64,000 nucleotides of DNA from Xiphydria camelus (lineage: Eukaryota; Arthropoda; Insecta; Hymenoptera; Xiphydriidae), in contig OY783199.1 in the NCBI GenBank assembly GCA_963678675.1, forward strand, positions 23,991,546-24,055,545, read 5' to 3'. Position 1 is the stretch's first letter. Each line of letters begins with the position of its first letter. Made by a program: the position numbers and the translations under genes. Below are positions 45,501 to 57,508 of the stretch, piece after piece. The notes under the pieces are model-generated. The model searched no databases, was not told the origin of the DNA, and saw nothing but the letters and a program-made list of their open reading frames with translations.

Positions 45501-47050
45501 TTATCGGTGCTCCGAGACAGTTAGAAAAAACCGCCGATACAATCTCCCACATCGACTTGTTTGAAGCTGCCGAGGCTGTAACTGGATTCAAATTGAATTC
45601 TATTCCCTGCATACATTATCTCCGGGACGCGATGCTCCAGCGCCCGCCGTCATCGCCAATGCGCGTGCGTTCGGCGAGAACGAGAATTCGACGTGGAAGA
45701 GAACCGGGAAGAAAGCGTGGCGATGCGGTGAAAGGTGTGCGAGAAGATGCGCGATGATTTCGCAAACGAGTACCTAATTGTGAAAAAATTTTCATCCTCT
45801 CACCCCGAGCTTTCAGCTCGAGATATTCCGTAGTTTTCATTTACGAGGCGCCGCCGCTCGGGGAAGCGTGCGCCGCGTCATTTGTTCCGCGTGGCAACGT
45901 CAGTGACGTAACGACGTAAACAAACGTCCGAACGCGGCGCCGCAGCGCGTCCGCGAGTGATCCGATCCAGTTCGCCGATCTCAGCGCGGACGGGTGAAAA
46001 TTCGCCGACCGACTGCCGTGGTGTGCGCGCGACATCGTGACAGTTGGGAAACAATGACATAACTGTGCAGGTACGGGTCGGTTGTTATCGGGTAGGACAT
46101 GGCCCGGCAGCTGAGAAAAGTGCCGTGTATGTTCTACAACTGCGACGGCACGACGTTGCCGGCTGCTCCGCGCCGCAGTTGGCTCAAAGAGTACGGCGCG
46201 TTTCACAAGCCGTCGGGTTTGCGTTCTTCGGAGAGTCACGGTAATCCGGAAGGCACGGGAGCGATGACGTGAAATTGGAAGACGAAGGGAGATTCTCGTC
46301 GGGAATGAGACCGATTTGTATCCTTGAATAAATGTGCAGATCTTATGGGTTTTCGTTGGATCGACCGCGATTTCGATTGTCGAGAGCGAAGAAAGAAACG
46401 ATATATCCTTGCGTATATTGTCGTACGTAAAATAGCGCACGTCGATTGCATGTGCGATTTAAAAAAAAATTCAATTTTGTAGCAGCTTATTAACACCGGC
46501 GAGAAACGAAGAAACGTATTTCGAAGTACGTGCAGAATCAATTTTAATCGTCCATCAGGCGAATTCAGGGAGAACGACAATTCGACGTGAAAGATTCCAC
46601 AATGGCACGCAAGACGACCAAAGAACGAGCAAGAGCTGATAAATATCGTCTGATACTAAAATCAGGATTAGCGTCGGAATTAGGAACGCAGCGTTCGATA
46701 GCCACGGGGAGACTGGAGGGAGAGAGGATGATACATTTTCGTTACAGTTTCAGCGGGGCGAACACAGCATCCCGCGTTTTGCCTTTCCCGAGGCAGGTAC
46801 ACGGAAACCACCCGTCTGCCCGTCGTCGAGAGACTGGCGACCATCGAAGTTGCAACGCTCTGTACACGGCATAAATTACCGGTGGAAGGGGCAGAGAGTA
46901 CGTGGAGGGGAGAACGGAGCGGCAACGGTGCATAAACAAACACCTTCTATCGCCTAGCGCCGCAACGCGGCCACACGACGAACGACTCACCCGTTTCTCT
47001 CTCTTCTTCGTAATCCTCTCCGCGGCGTAGACTCGATCTCCGAGATCCAT
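39539..47050 (-). CDS. Pc: Polycomb, PRC1 chromodomain protein
   Basis: Four minus-strand exons (47050-46991, 40963-40796, 40680-40255, 40168-39539), all in phase 0, encode 427 residues. The first exon gives [20 protein letters not shown] and the second completes the chromodomain with [20 protein letters not shown]. The methyl-lysine cage residues are present (Tyr8, Trp29, Trp32), so H3K27me3 binding is expected. The middle is Ser/Pro/Thr-rich, with an Asn-rich tract (about residues 340-360). The C-terminus carries the repressor/RING-binding Pc box, [12 protein letters not shown] followed by EKGFF. The chromodomain is split by a 6.0-kb intron. CBX is the vertebrate counterpart. Long GA/CT tracts lie upstream. 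The annotated start is the ATG just before VYAAE; insect Pc often has a longer leader, so an upstream start is possible. Confidence 0.95.
42001..42150 (+). repeat. Dispersed repeat, copy 1
   Basis: Shares the ordered blocks GTGTGGACCTATA, CCACATCTGGTGT, CCAACACC and TTCACACCGC with copies at about 58113-58250 (+) and 54535-54632 (-). The family is about 150 bp and non-coding. Confidence 0.6.
43331..43795. mobile_element. Inverted-repeat element in Pc intron
   Basis: TTTAAATATGGCGAAAT near 43344 is mirrored by ATTTCGCCATATTTAAAT near 43770. Inside, TTAACTATTACAATATTTA near 43660 is mirrored by AATATTGTAATAATTAA near 43725. Non-coding with symmetric arms, it looks like a decayed foldback transposon. 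Confidence 0.45.
45131..45200. repeat. 70-bp near-perfect hairpin in Pc intron
   Basis: Arms 45131-45163 and 45167-45200 pair over about 33 bp with only a few mismatches around a 3-nt loop; both carry AGGCCCACTTGTTCAATG or its complement. It could be a tiny foldback element or a pre-miRNA-like stem. Expression evidence is absent. Confidence 0.6.
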
Positions 47051-48147
47051 GGTTACCGGCTCTTCTCGCGATTACGAGAACACTCTTATATATATATATG
47101 TGTGTATGTATGTATATATCCAAGGAGTGGTCGGTTTTACAATCCAGATGCGGCACTGTCGTCCGCGAGAGCACACTTTTCGACGGAGATTCACTGTCGG
47201 CTCCGGCAGGCGATCGACGTATCCGTGGAACACTCGTATCTGTAGACACACACGATCACTTCGATTCGCACCTCCGACGACGACCATGTGCTCCTCTACG
47301 CGTACGGTTAATACAGCACTGGCGACGTTACATCAGTGGCCGCGCGAGCACGTGCCGTCTACACTCCGAAACGCGGCATGACCGATGTTTGCCGCACTGG
47401 CCGTTCCCGCCGGGACCAATGATTACGGGGCGCACCGCCGGTTATTTCAGCGGCGAAGCGACGGGGCCGACGTTTTCGAGATGGCCAGTAGTACGACCGG
47501 CGAGCACGAGCGGCGGTGGACACGCACGTCCCATCGGGAGGAAATCGAACGCGGCACTGGTGCGCGCCGCGAGCTCTTCGCGCGTTTCGAGTCGCGCCGA
47601 TCGGTGGATTCACCGATCAGCGTGCGGAATACCTCGTCTCGCCGACACCACTTTCACGACACGACGCGCGGCCGTTGCGTTCGTCGCGCGACGCACGGTG
47701 TCGGCCGGTAACACGTTTTCTGCTCTCCTCGGGCGAGATCGGTCCGTGACGTCAGCGATTCCCCCTAGCGTAAACACCAAACATGGCCGGCGGACGGATA
47801 TACGCTGGGTGAGTGCGTCCGAAGCAGGTCGATAAAACAGAACGCGGTCCGCGATATCACGCGGCTCGCGGAAAATACGCGACGACGCGTCCCCTGTGCG
47901 ATTCGGGGACGGTTCGGGGAAAGTGTCCGGCGGCAGGGAGTCCGTAGGAGCGGCGTGGTCGCCTCGCGGCGTCTAGCACATTCTCCGGGTCGCGGCAGAC
48001 TAACGCCGAGGTCTGCCGACCTCCCCTCGCACGGCGAATGGACTCGCCCGACCCGTTCGTGGTTGGGGGAAAAAAGAGGGGGAGGGGAGAGAAGCTCTCA
48101 ACGGTACGTGCGCCGAGGTAGGAGAGGGATGGCGAAGAGGGGGAGAG

Positions 48148-48184
48148 GAGAGAGAATGAGAGAGAGAGAGAGAGAGAGAGAAAA
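48148..48184. repeat. GA tract upstream of Pc
   Basis: About 30 bp of nearly pure GA within a purine-rich 100-bp stretch, 1.1 kb upstream of the Pc ATG. Confidence 0.85.
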
Positions 48185-49297
48185 GAGTGTGGCAAGGGTG
48201 GGAGCGAGACGGAGCGAACAGCAGCGCCGCCGTCCTCGGGACAAGAAAGCTGCCGGCTCGGCCTGCCTGCCTGCCTGCCCGTGCGCCACCCCAAGCCCCC
48301 TGAGCCGATGCGACGTTGCCGGATCGAGTCGACAGTTCCGCCAAATGTCACCGTTTCGCCGATATCGCGAACACCTTTGCACCGTCGGCGCCTCCGTTTG
48401 CGATTTTCGCGAGTCACCAGCCTGGAACGATCGATCGGATCGTCCGGCCCGCGCACCAACACTCAATTTCGCCCTCACACGGGAATCCGGCAACGCTGTA
48501 TCCTCCCGTAGGCTGCGACGTTCTGTCACACCGTGTGGCGTAGCAGCTTCGACGGTGGCACACAACACAAACACCGTAACACGACGGCGAGAGGCGCGCG
48601 CGCGAAGCTCGAATGGGAGCGATGGTACTGCGCGATCGGTCGGGCGACGGTACGGATCTATTACTCTCGCGAGGATCGCGTCGCGAGATGGGAACTCCAC
48701 GAAAACGCGTGCAACCTCGACGGATCCCGAAACAAGAGTGTCCTCCGTCCCGACGAGACGACCGCTCTTCCGTCCTTTGGCATAAATACTTTAATAAAAA
48801 ACGGCTGCGAGCGACGGGATTGGTCGCGAGACCACGGTACCCCGATGATCTGACCCCCGTCGGCACCGACGTCCAATCGGCTACTGGCACGGCCCACGCC
48901 GGCTCCCCTCACCGAGCCGAGGAGGCGTATCCACCGCCGCGGCGGGCTGCGTTCTGGCACCGTTCCCCCTCCCCCTTCCCCTTCGACCCTCTTCCCCTAA
49001 GTGAACCCGAATAGCAGAACGCTACTGTGTGCCGCCGCTCTCTCGCTCAGCCGCTCGCGCGCGATCTCACTCCGTCGCGCAACGGGTATACCACGAGAGC
49101 CGCCGTGTGTCGTGTATCGCCGAAGAGGGGCTTCGCGCGCTGCGGGCCCTGCGGCTCTCGTGCGGCGTGAGGAGCGAGGGAGTTGGAGGGTGAGAGGGGA
49201 GGGGGACTCGACGTTTTCCCCTCTTCGGTCTGTCGGTATTGAAATATCCTGGCCCAGCCGCGTGCAACGATGCCGCTTCTACCACGCTACGCAGCGG

Positions 49298-49302
<5 letters not shown>

Positions 49303-49368
<66 letters not shown>

Positions 49369-49381
49369 GCTCGCTCGCTCT
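49303..49381. repeat. Long CT tract upstream of Pc
   Basis: Nearly 80 bp of CT repeats with one interruption, 2.3 kb upstream of the Pc ATG. GA-type sites of this kind are bound by GAGA factor in Drosophila. Confidence 0.9.
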
Positions 49382-50165
49382 CCTGCCCGCCATCCACCAG
49401 TATCGTCACGAGGCACCGTGTGCCCTCCGCGGGTCTCCCTCCCGCCCCGTACGGGAATCAATCGTTACGCTGAGCCCCCACAGCCCCCTCGACGTCTACT
49501 CGCGTCCTCCGCCCCCACCCCTCCCCCACCCCTTAACGAGACCCCGACCCGACGCGCGGATACACGGAGCGTTTCGTTGCGCGCGCGACGGCCCCGTCAG
49601 CGAAAAAAGCGACGGTGCCGGGGCTTTGGTCGGCATTACGCAATCATGGAACGGAATGAATATAGATGGCCTACACACGGAGGTACGCGCTGCACCGTGG
49701 AAGTCCGCTTCTTTGTCCGCCTCGCGCGGGACTGCGCGTGACCTCGCGCCACGGAGCGATGCCTACCTCCCGATCTGCGAATGCCCCACGCGGTCCTCAA
49801 GGAACTCTTCGGCGCGAGCGGCTTTTCCTCGGAGGTCCTCGAGGTGCCTCCTCGGCCTTCCGATTGGCTCGGCCGAGCCGAAATCGACGCCCCTGCGACG
49901 CTCGCTCCGTTCCAGAGGTTTCGAGAGAGAGAAACCGGCTAACGGTTTTTCCAAATTCTCGGGGACGGGCGATCGGAAGAGTGGCGGAGACGGATCGAGC
50001 GATTCGACGATCACCTGAAAAGAGGAACGATGAAGGCACGTTGCGAGGAGTCGCTTTTGTAGAGAGGTACCGATCTGCGCGTGATTTGTCACAGGCTAGT
50101 CGAAGAGGGTGTCGTCGCGCGTGATTGCCATTTTCAAGCGCGATCGTAGGTCGTAGATCGAGGAG

Positions 50166-50583
50166 AGGTATGCAGGTACCTACTCTCTTAATCTGAATCA
50201 GTATAAATAGCTGAGAATCAGTGTAGGTACCGGGTAGGTACTCAGATCCAGTGAATGTACACGGAGAAAAAGAATCGGTCGGATCTACTAGATAAAAATT
50301 ACTTGCGGGGTCGCAAGTAATTATCTAGTTACATTTCTTCCTCGCAATCACATCATACTATGCTACGTGATTTTAAGGAAGAAATATCTAATTGATGCGT
50401 TAAAAAATTTCGTCGATACGAATAAATAATGAGTTGCGATCCCGCAAGTAATTTTTAGTAAATTCAATTGATTCTTTCTCCCTGTGTAAGGTTACCGTGT
50501 AATTTCAGTAACCTTCCGTTCACTGGATTTCAGTGACTTTTTCACCGCAGTTTCTATAGATTAAGAGAGATGGCATACCTACG
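50166..50583. mobile_element. Outer foldback element interrupted by a second element
   Basis: Left end CTACTCTCTTAATCTGAATC is mirrored by TAGATTAAGAGAGATGGC at the right. Inner parts of the arms both contain a CCAGTGAA block. The element at 60404-60577 has comparable arms, suggesting one family. The centre is occupied by the element at 50260-50486. Confidence 0.5.
50260..50486. mobile_element. TA-flanked foldback MITE nested in another
   Basis: Ends CACGGAGAAAAAGAATC and the complement of GATTCTTTCTCCCTGTG are inverted. Both arms share AAAATTACTTGCGGG and TCGCAA. TA flanks both ends, which is the target duplication of Tc1/mariner-type elements. Length is 227 bp, with no coding capacity. Confidence 0.65.
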
Positions 50584-51621
50584 CAACGGCGGAAGGATTT
50601 CTATCGTCGACGCGACGCGCCGTCGCGTATCGATAGTGAATTCGCGACGAGTTCGATGCTGGGGTGTCTCACGCGGGGATATGCCTCGCTCGGCATACAC
50701 ACCTACTTATTTCGCGGAGAAATCGCGCGGAAGGAGAAAGATGCACGAGGGACTTTCAAAGAACGCACGCGATATCTCGTGGCCGAACGATGGCCGGTTT
50801 CCAGGTAGGCATTCGTCAAGATTTCGTCTTGGCGGGTCTGCCTGCGATCGCGGGGGCGTGAGCCGGTCCCCGAGAGAGCGAACCCATCTCTGCGACTCCC
50901 CGAATGAATCCCGTCGCGCGCGAACGTGTTCGCGCGCATCGCAGCGCGGGTTGCCATCTTAAAATAGCCCGCGACGTATCGGCGCTTCGCGATATACGGA
51001 TACTCGTAGACGCGACGACGCACGGGACGACATTCGAGTCGGTTGGACGGTGCAGGCGAGACGCCGATGGTTCTTCGCGCGGGGTTTGCAGACGAAGGAC
51101 GGTCTTGCGATTGCAAAGTACAGGGGCAGGAGAACCGCGGCGCGAGAAGGACAAAAAGATCGACGATCGCGTCCTTCTTCGTTTCACCGCGTGTATCGCG
51201 CGTGATCCGGTGCACGCCCTAGCAATCGCGGCAGTAGCAGCGCTCGCCGGATCACAGCCGGACTAATAATACGCCTGCGAGAGAATTACAGTCGTGTCGG
51301 CGCGGCACGTGCGCGAGAGATCACACGCACACACAGATAGCCGCGGAGAGACGAGAGAGCAGCGCGACGAATGATCGGCGTGCGGCGAGTCCGCCCGACC
51401 GACGAATGACGAGCTGGCCCTCCGCCGTGATGGGATCACAGCCGCGGGCGAGCCGCAGCGCGCGCGGCACGCCGTCACGATCCTCAACCGATGCACGGTA
51501 CCGAGATTCGACAACACATTTCCGCAGAAAAGTATCGACGCCATAGCGCGATAAGCGATTCGTAGATCGTACGATCTGACGCGTCGTCGCTCCTTATTCG
51601 AATCGCGCGTAACGAATTAGA

Positions 51622-51640
51622 GGGGGGGGGGGGGGGGGGG
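51622..51640 (+). repeat. G19 homopolymer
   Basis: Nineteen consecutive guanines, capable of forming a G-quadruplex and prone to sequencing error, so the length may be inexact. Confidence 0.8.
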
Positions 51641-54534
51641 CAGAGTGCGGACGCGCACCGCAGTGCGGTACGACGCGCCGCGCGGGCGTGCGGCGTCCAT
51701 CGCGAGCGATGCGGCGGAGGCGCGCAGCGGCGACACGGTGCACCGCCGCGTAGGGCGTGGCACGTGAACTCACGGATTCGAAAGTTCGAGCGATACGAGG
51801 GCGAGCCGTGCGATCGTCGCGCGGCGGCGGCTTGAATTCGGGCTTTTTCGAACGCGTGAGAGATCGCGAGGACATCGGCGCACGAGCCTGGATGTTTGAC
51901 GCGAAAATCTCCGTAGGCGATGTGTCGACTCGGAGATATTCTTTGCTGCACTGAGGAACAAATGTGACGGATCAAACTGAATTAGCGGCCACGGGCGGAG
52001 GAACGCAGATCGAATGATTTGAATGATAACAATTTGCCAGATTTTGATTACAACTTGTTTTCGTCAAATCATTGTTAGTCGTTACAACCAAATGATGCAA
52101 TTCGAGCAACTCGATCGGCGTTCCCGCTCGCCCGTCACCGTCAATTTAGTCTGATCTACTTTTTTTTTCCCCCCTGTGCATGCGATCCTTTGTCGCGCGC
52201 GGATTTGTATATATAATAGTTCGCCTCGAGAAGGAGGGGGGGAGAAAAATGTATAGATACCTATGTAAACGACGCGAAGAAAGAGCACGTGTTCTCGTTA
52301 GCTCGGATAATCGATGGGAGACCGAGTTTACGCAGAAATTTTTCCGCTGCATAATAATGCGCGGGACGGTCGAGTCGCCCGCTGCTCGAGATGTTAACAA
52401 CGTTAGACGCGCAGTGCGAATTGCACGTCGCTTATCGTGCCCGTACTCGTAGGTAATCGGCAGCGTTCGACGCGATCACTTTTATTCGAGCGTAAAAGCT
52501 TCCCGCGATTAGCGATCAGCCATCTACGTTTCGCTATACCCAGGGAGAAATCAAAGAGGGAGAAATTTGTCAAATGATTGATTATTCGCGCAAAACGATG
52601 GCAACGATCCGAATGATTTTAGAATATTTTTCATAAATTCACCCGCACGAAACATCGCTCGCTCGATATCGCCAGGATTTTCGCGCCCTGATACCTACAC
52701 GCGAGAGCGAGTACGAGGGTCTCTCTATATCGCGCGTAATAGCCGCGCGCGCGCTGCACCGCTTCCCCTTCCGTGGCCGCGCGCGCAGGGAAGGCGTACT
52801 CGAATCTAAGCCGCACCGCGGCGAGCAAAAAAGGGACCATTTAATATCTCGACAACCACTGGAGATATCGCGACGAAACCTTCGCTAGCCTCTTCCGGAC
52901 CTTTTGTCATAACGATCAGTGGGGGTCGCATCGGCCCCAGCGAAACGGGGGTCAAGTAATCGAAGATCGAAGGTTCGCGCTTACGGACGACCTTCCGCGC
53001 GTGGCACGGCGACCGTAGCACGGCGCGTTTCTCGATTTTACGGAAATTCTCGTCGATCGTCTCTCTACGGAAATCGTAGATTATAGAAGTTCGCATTGGC
53101 CTAAATTGACCGGGGGAAAAATATGACCGAGCTCGTAGTTTTTCGTTAGTTTTTCATATACCTAATTTCCAATTATCTACCTAAGTAGAAATTGATAGAT
53201 ACATTCACTTGTAGGTATCGATGAAATTTTAATAGACAGAATTGAAAATCGCTCGAGCCAAACCGATTTTTCCTTTTTTTCGACCCCGCAAAATGTTACC
53301 TACATCAACGAAAGGATCCCTCGTTTCTTCTCTCTTGTACCTACGTGAAAATCTTCCCTTTAGGTATCTAATCCTGCTGATGTAGGTACCTACATAGGTA
53401 CCTATATTTTACAGTTGCCGCTCACAATAGAGCCGATCGAAACAGTTTTTTTTTAATTTTTCCAAAGTCTCGTGTTGCTATACCATACCTACACGAAAAA
53501 AGAGAATTGCACGAATTACCGTTTGATCGGCATAAACTTTGGGTTCTCACTCAGGAAACTTTACAGACCGATAGAAATTCCTGTGCACAAACAGATTAAT
53601 TACATCTGGTTAAACTAATATCACGGTAAAGTGGGGTAAACTGTAAATAAAAATGCGTCCTCCCCGTCGAAATTTCGAAAAACAAGCTCGTATCTCAACG
53701 CCACTGGATGAAACGTTAAAAATTACTGCAGGTTTCTTTTTCGCGTGCATACCGATTTATCAACCGATCCTCATTTTCTCTCGTCTCGCCAGATTCGAAA
53801 GTAGGTACCTATCGGAGCTCCTCGGCGGCGGTCGCGTCTACGCGATACACACATAGCTATACTTACGTGCGTACGACGGTACACGTTAATGTCCCAAACA
53901 CGCGAGCGGTTCGCCTCTGTATTAGATCGTAGGTATACCCGCGTATCATAGATAGGTACATATACCTATACTTGGAGGCGCACATACACACATATGCGTC
54001 GTGTCTCAGCTTCGGATACTCTCGCGGTAGATGTGCTCGATTTCCCTATCCATAGATCTCGGGCACGACCGAGCGTGGGTCGATTAGCATGTGGCCGATG
54101 ATGTATTCATGCGACGACCGCGCGTTCGGTCGGTATAGGTATCTAAAGTCCAGCCTCGCGCGCGGGAGAGTGCCGCGGCTCGAGACGCGCGACCCCCGCA
54201 TCACGGGCCGGGAACGCGGCCGACATGTTATATCGCGCGTCTCGCGTCTCTGCAAGCCTGATTGCTGCGCGCCGAGCGCGCATGCGCCGTGCCCCGCGGA
54301 ACCGACGCGTCGCGGTGTTCGGCCCCGTGCGTCGCGGCCGATCGAACTCGGGAATTGGAGGGTTCGACGACGATCGGGGGACTCGGTTTTATACGGATGT
54401 GATGGGCATCGCGGCGCGGTTTTGTCCGGCGGGGGTGCTGAAAAATGGTAGGTATTCGTTGCGCAAGCTGAACTCGATCTGCGTGTCTGTCTATTGATAT
54501 ATATCTATATCTATAGGTACGTAGATCGGTAAAC

Positions 54535-54632
54535 GATTCTGCGGTGCGTGGATCTACATGGACCACTTTCGGTGTTGGATAATAGTGGCATAAGAGGGAA
54601 TGACGCCAGATGTGTGGTATATAAGTAGGTAT
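54535..54632 (-). repeat. Dispersed repeat, copy 3 (reverse)
   Basis: Read on the minus strand it shows GGACCTATA, CACATCTGGCGTCATTC, CCAACACCGAAAGTGGTC and CACCGCAGAATCGTTTAC, in the same order as copies 1 and 2. Confidence 0.55.
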
Positions 54633-54645
54633 AGGTCCTACACAC

Positions 54646-54911
54646 ACACAATCAGGGAAAACGTCTAGTTGAATTCACGAACACGTGATAGGAAAATTTC
54701 TTTGAAATTAATAGGAACTTATTCACATCGAACGAAAGTTTATTTGAATTGAATGAATGTTCCACCAGGCTCGTACTCGATTAAGAGAAGATATGTAAAA
54801 GATCTATCAAAATCTGATAGACTTTTGTTCGTTGTGAATAAATTCTTATTTGTTTCAAATCAATTTTTTTTAATCAGGTTCGTGAAATCAACTAGACCTT
54901 TTCCCTCAGTG
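54646..54911. mobile_element. Foldback MITE, about 95-bp arms
   Basis: GTCTAGTTGAATTCACGAAC at left is mirrored by GTTCGTGAAATCAACTAGAC at right, and GAACTTATTCACATCGAAC by GTTCGTTGTGAATAAATTC. The right end CCTCAGTG followed by TA resembles the ends of the elements at 50260 and 56824. Confidence 0.6.
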
Positions 54912-55433
54912 TACATCGGTGTGAAATGGTGTTAAAAATTTGCACAATTTTTGACCGTCTAATTATTCAACGCGACTGTTAAACTTCAACGAGTGGTCTA
55001 ATCGCGCAATTCATTTTCTTCGTGGCAAAGTGAATACCGTCCTTGGTGGTGGTAACGTTAGGTCAATCATTCCTGTCTTCAAATTTGTCCTGTAAAATAT
55101 TTTTAGCTAATCTATAGCAGCAGCGAGAAACGCGTTTTCCTGCGAGGAAAGGCGGAACAAGACGCTGTAGGTACCCCCGAAATATCGCTTCGCGACGAAG
55201 ACGATGAGCGAGAGACAGGAAGGAAGACCTCGAGAGAAATGATAGATATAACGGATCGCCGGAATGGCAGATAGCCGTCTCGCGTGTCTGCGACGTTAAT
55301 TGACGCGCGGCGTTCGCGCGCATGCCCGCGCGCATATCCTCGATCGTGTTCCGCCTCATTGTATGCGATTTCTCTGTAGGGGTATTCTATAAAATATCAT
55401 TACGCGTAGAGGATTATTTTCCTATCTCACCGC

Positions 55434-55770
55434 GGTAAATGCTCAGTGAAACATTACTATGATGCAGGGTTAGCCTGCATTGATGGGTAATTTTTCCTTT
55501 AAAATTCTCTCCGTGTACATCTCCCACGCGAGCTTGGAAGTAAGTACTTCCAGAAAGCGCGCGCGCGCGAGCGGTAATGAAAACTAAGCCCTGCTCTATA
55601 ACGGTACGCGATCTGCAGCGTATACCTGATGTAACTACCTATCTGTTATATATATAGGTACGTTATTATATCTTTACTGTGTTGCAGGGTAAATTCTCAG
55701 ACAAACGTCACTATGATGCAGGATTAGCCTGCATGATGGGTAATTTTTCCTTTAAAATTCTCTCCGTGTA
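55434..55770 (+). repeat. Two direct copies of an 83-bp hairpin-bearing segment
   Basis: Segments 55434-55517 and 55688-55770 are close to 90% identical by eye. Both keep ATGCAGG-N5-CCTGCAT, a short stem-loop, followed by GATGGGTAATTTTTCCTTTA. The 170 bp between them are unrelated. Confidence 0.65.
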
Positions 55771-56351
55771 GTTATGGGGGTGGAGAAATCCGTGTCGCTC
55801 AGAGTGAAGGCGAACGTGTGTCTTGATCGATCTGGGAAGTCGAGGAAAAGGAAAATTTCCCGTGCATAAAAAATCGCCGATATCTCGTATTCTTTTTCAG
55901 GTATCGACCTGATAACTGCGGCTTTCATAATCAGTGCGAAAAAATACCTAAGTACATCTCTCGAATAAGATGACCATATACATACTTATCTATCCTTCGT
56001 TCAACCGATTCCATAGGAGTAGGTATAGGTATATAGATATATAATATCTACCTGTGATCCGAGTAAAAATTTTGAGGAGAATCTCGACATTTGGCTGATC
56101 GAACTACATTTGTTATACCAGTATACCGGATATCATTCGGAATGATTGGGTAGGATCCATCCCTTTCATTTCGTTCGATCCAAGAATCTCGCCGCACGAC
56201 TTGTTCGTTAAAAGACCCGACCGACGAGACGATTCGAACAAAGCACAATCGACCGTCATACGTCACGTGGATATTACGTAGGTCTATAGCCTCTACCAGC
56301 GATTATTAATTCACCACTAGGCATCTGTACCTATAGTGTACAGCGCGTGCG

Positions 56352-56353
<2 letters not shown>

Positions 56354-56406
<53 letters not shown>
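56354..56406. repeat. CT microsatellite
   Basis: About 53 bp of pure CT. Confidence 0.9.
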
Positions 56407-56408
<2 letters not shown>

Positions 56409-56823
56409 ATTCTAGACGTCAGGCGATACGCCGCTCGAATGTTTATAATGCGCGCGTGCGAGCGATTGTATATATAGATATACCGTTATCGGGTTCGCGT
56501 TATCGCGTAAACTTTCGCGGCTGAAAGCCGTTGATACCTACATTCGCCACGTCCTTTCTACGATAGGATTCCACATTTTTCGCTCCGTGAGTTCAATGAC
56601 TTATTTGTTATTTCTTTCGTTCCGCCAGACGGAACACTGATCTTCGTCAGAACTTCTCTAAAAGTCTGGTGTGTCATTGTCTTATGCTGTTGTTACCTGA
56701 CACCAAAAGTGGTAGTCTATACCTACCATAGGTATTTCTCCCGTTCGCGTTGAAAATGAAGATTTCAACGATCGTTCGTATTACTTCGTCCCTTTCTTGA
56801 TGAAAGTAATAGGTACTTATATA

Positions 56824-57046
56824 CACTGAGACAAAAATGTACTTGATCGAAATAAACGTGCCTTTGAATAGTCCCAAGAGCGTATTTATTCGATTTAAAT
56901 GAATATTGATTTGATTCAAATAACATCTAATTAATTCAATAATCTAATATTTGCGTCCAACCAATATTCATTTAAATCGAATAAATATGCTCTTGGGACT
57001 ATCCAAAGGCACGTTCATTTCGATCAAGTAAATTTTTTTCTCAGTG
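56824..57046. mobile_element. TA-flanked foldback MITE, 223 bp
   Basis: Ends CACTGAGACAAAAATGTAC and the complement of a right end in TTTCTCAGTG are inverted and flanked by TA on both sides. The arms of about 90 bp are highly similar; for example TTTGAATAGTCCCAAGAGC is mirrored by GCTCTTGGGACTATCCAAA. Confidence 0.7.
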
Positions 57047-57485
57047 TACGAACAATCGAAATGTTTGTGTTTACCGCGATCTGAGGAATAAAGATCTATG
57101 TGATCTCTCCGATTTGCCCCGGTCTAACCCAAGATCTACATCGCGGAATTGTTCACGGTGTACATTACTTAGGTACCTATATTCGCGAATGCATCTAATG
57201 GCATAAAACAGTGACGCCGTTAAAATCACTCGACGGAGTCACACCGCTGCGCATTGTTGCAATTACGCCGTGCGGCGCTATCGCCGTATGCAGGTGGTGT
57301 ACACACGTATAACCGGGTCGATTCGCGAATCCGTGTAAGCTGTACGTCGATATGGAAAGCGCGATTACATCGTAAATTATTCGAAAGATGAAATTCACAA
57401 CTGTAGGTAGATCCGCACGATAATCATCGCGGATCGGCGAACTCCGCTTGCGGCGCGCGCGGAGGCCGCAAGCGAGGAGAAGAGC

Positions 57486-57508
57486 TGCGCGCGCGCGCGC
57501 GCGCGCGG
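57486..57508. repeat. CG dinucleotide run
   Basis: Eleven or so CG/GC units, an unusual simple repeat consistent with the CpG-rich character of the region and able to adopt Z-DNA. Confidence 0.8.

Larger units (their letters stand above)
40964..46990. other. Large first intron of Polycomb
   Basis: 6.0 kb without a supported second gene. It contains a copy of a dispersed repeat (42001-42150), an extended inverted repeat (43331-43795), a hairpin (45131-45200) and a short ATG-started 57-codon frame at 46099-46272 of unknown worth. The last kilobase is CpG-rich. Confidence 0.55.

Noticed and set aside
46099..46272. 57-codon ATG frame beginning [17 protein letters not shown] in the Pc intron
   Set aside because: The start of the frame looks protein-like, but there is no homology I recognise, no splice context and it lies in CpG-rich DNA. 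Kept only as a note.
47098..50124. Several long open reading frames on both strands, up to about 275 codons
   Set aside because: They overlap one another in different frames, are rich in Arg/Ser/Ala, run through CT/GA tracts and contain no domain. High GC makes stops rare.
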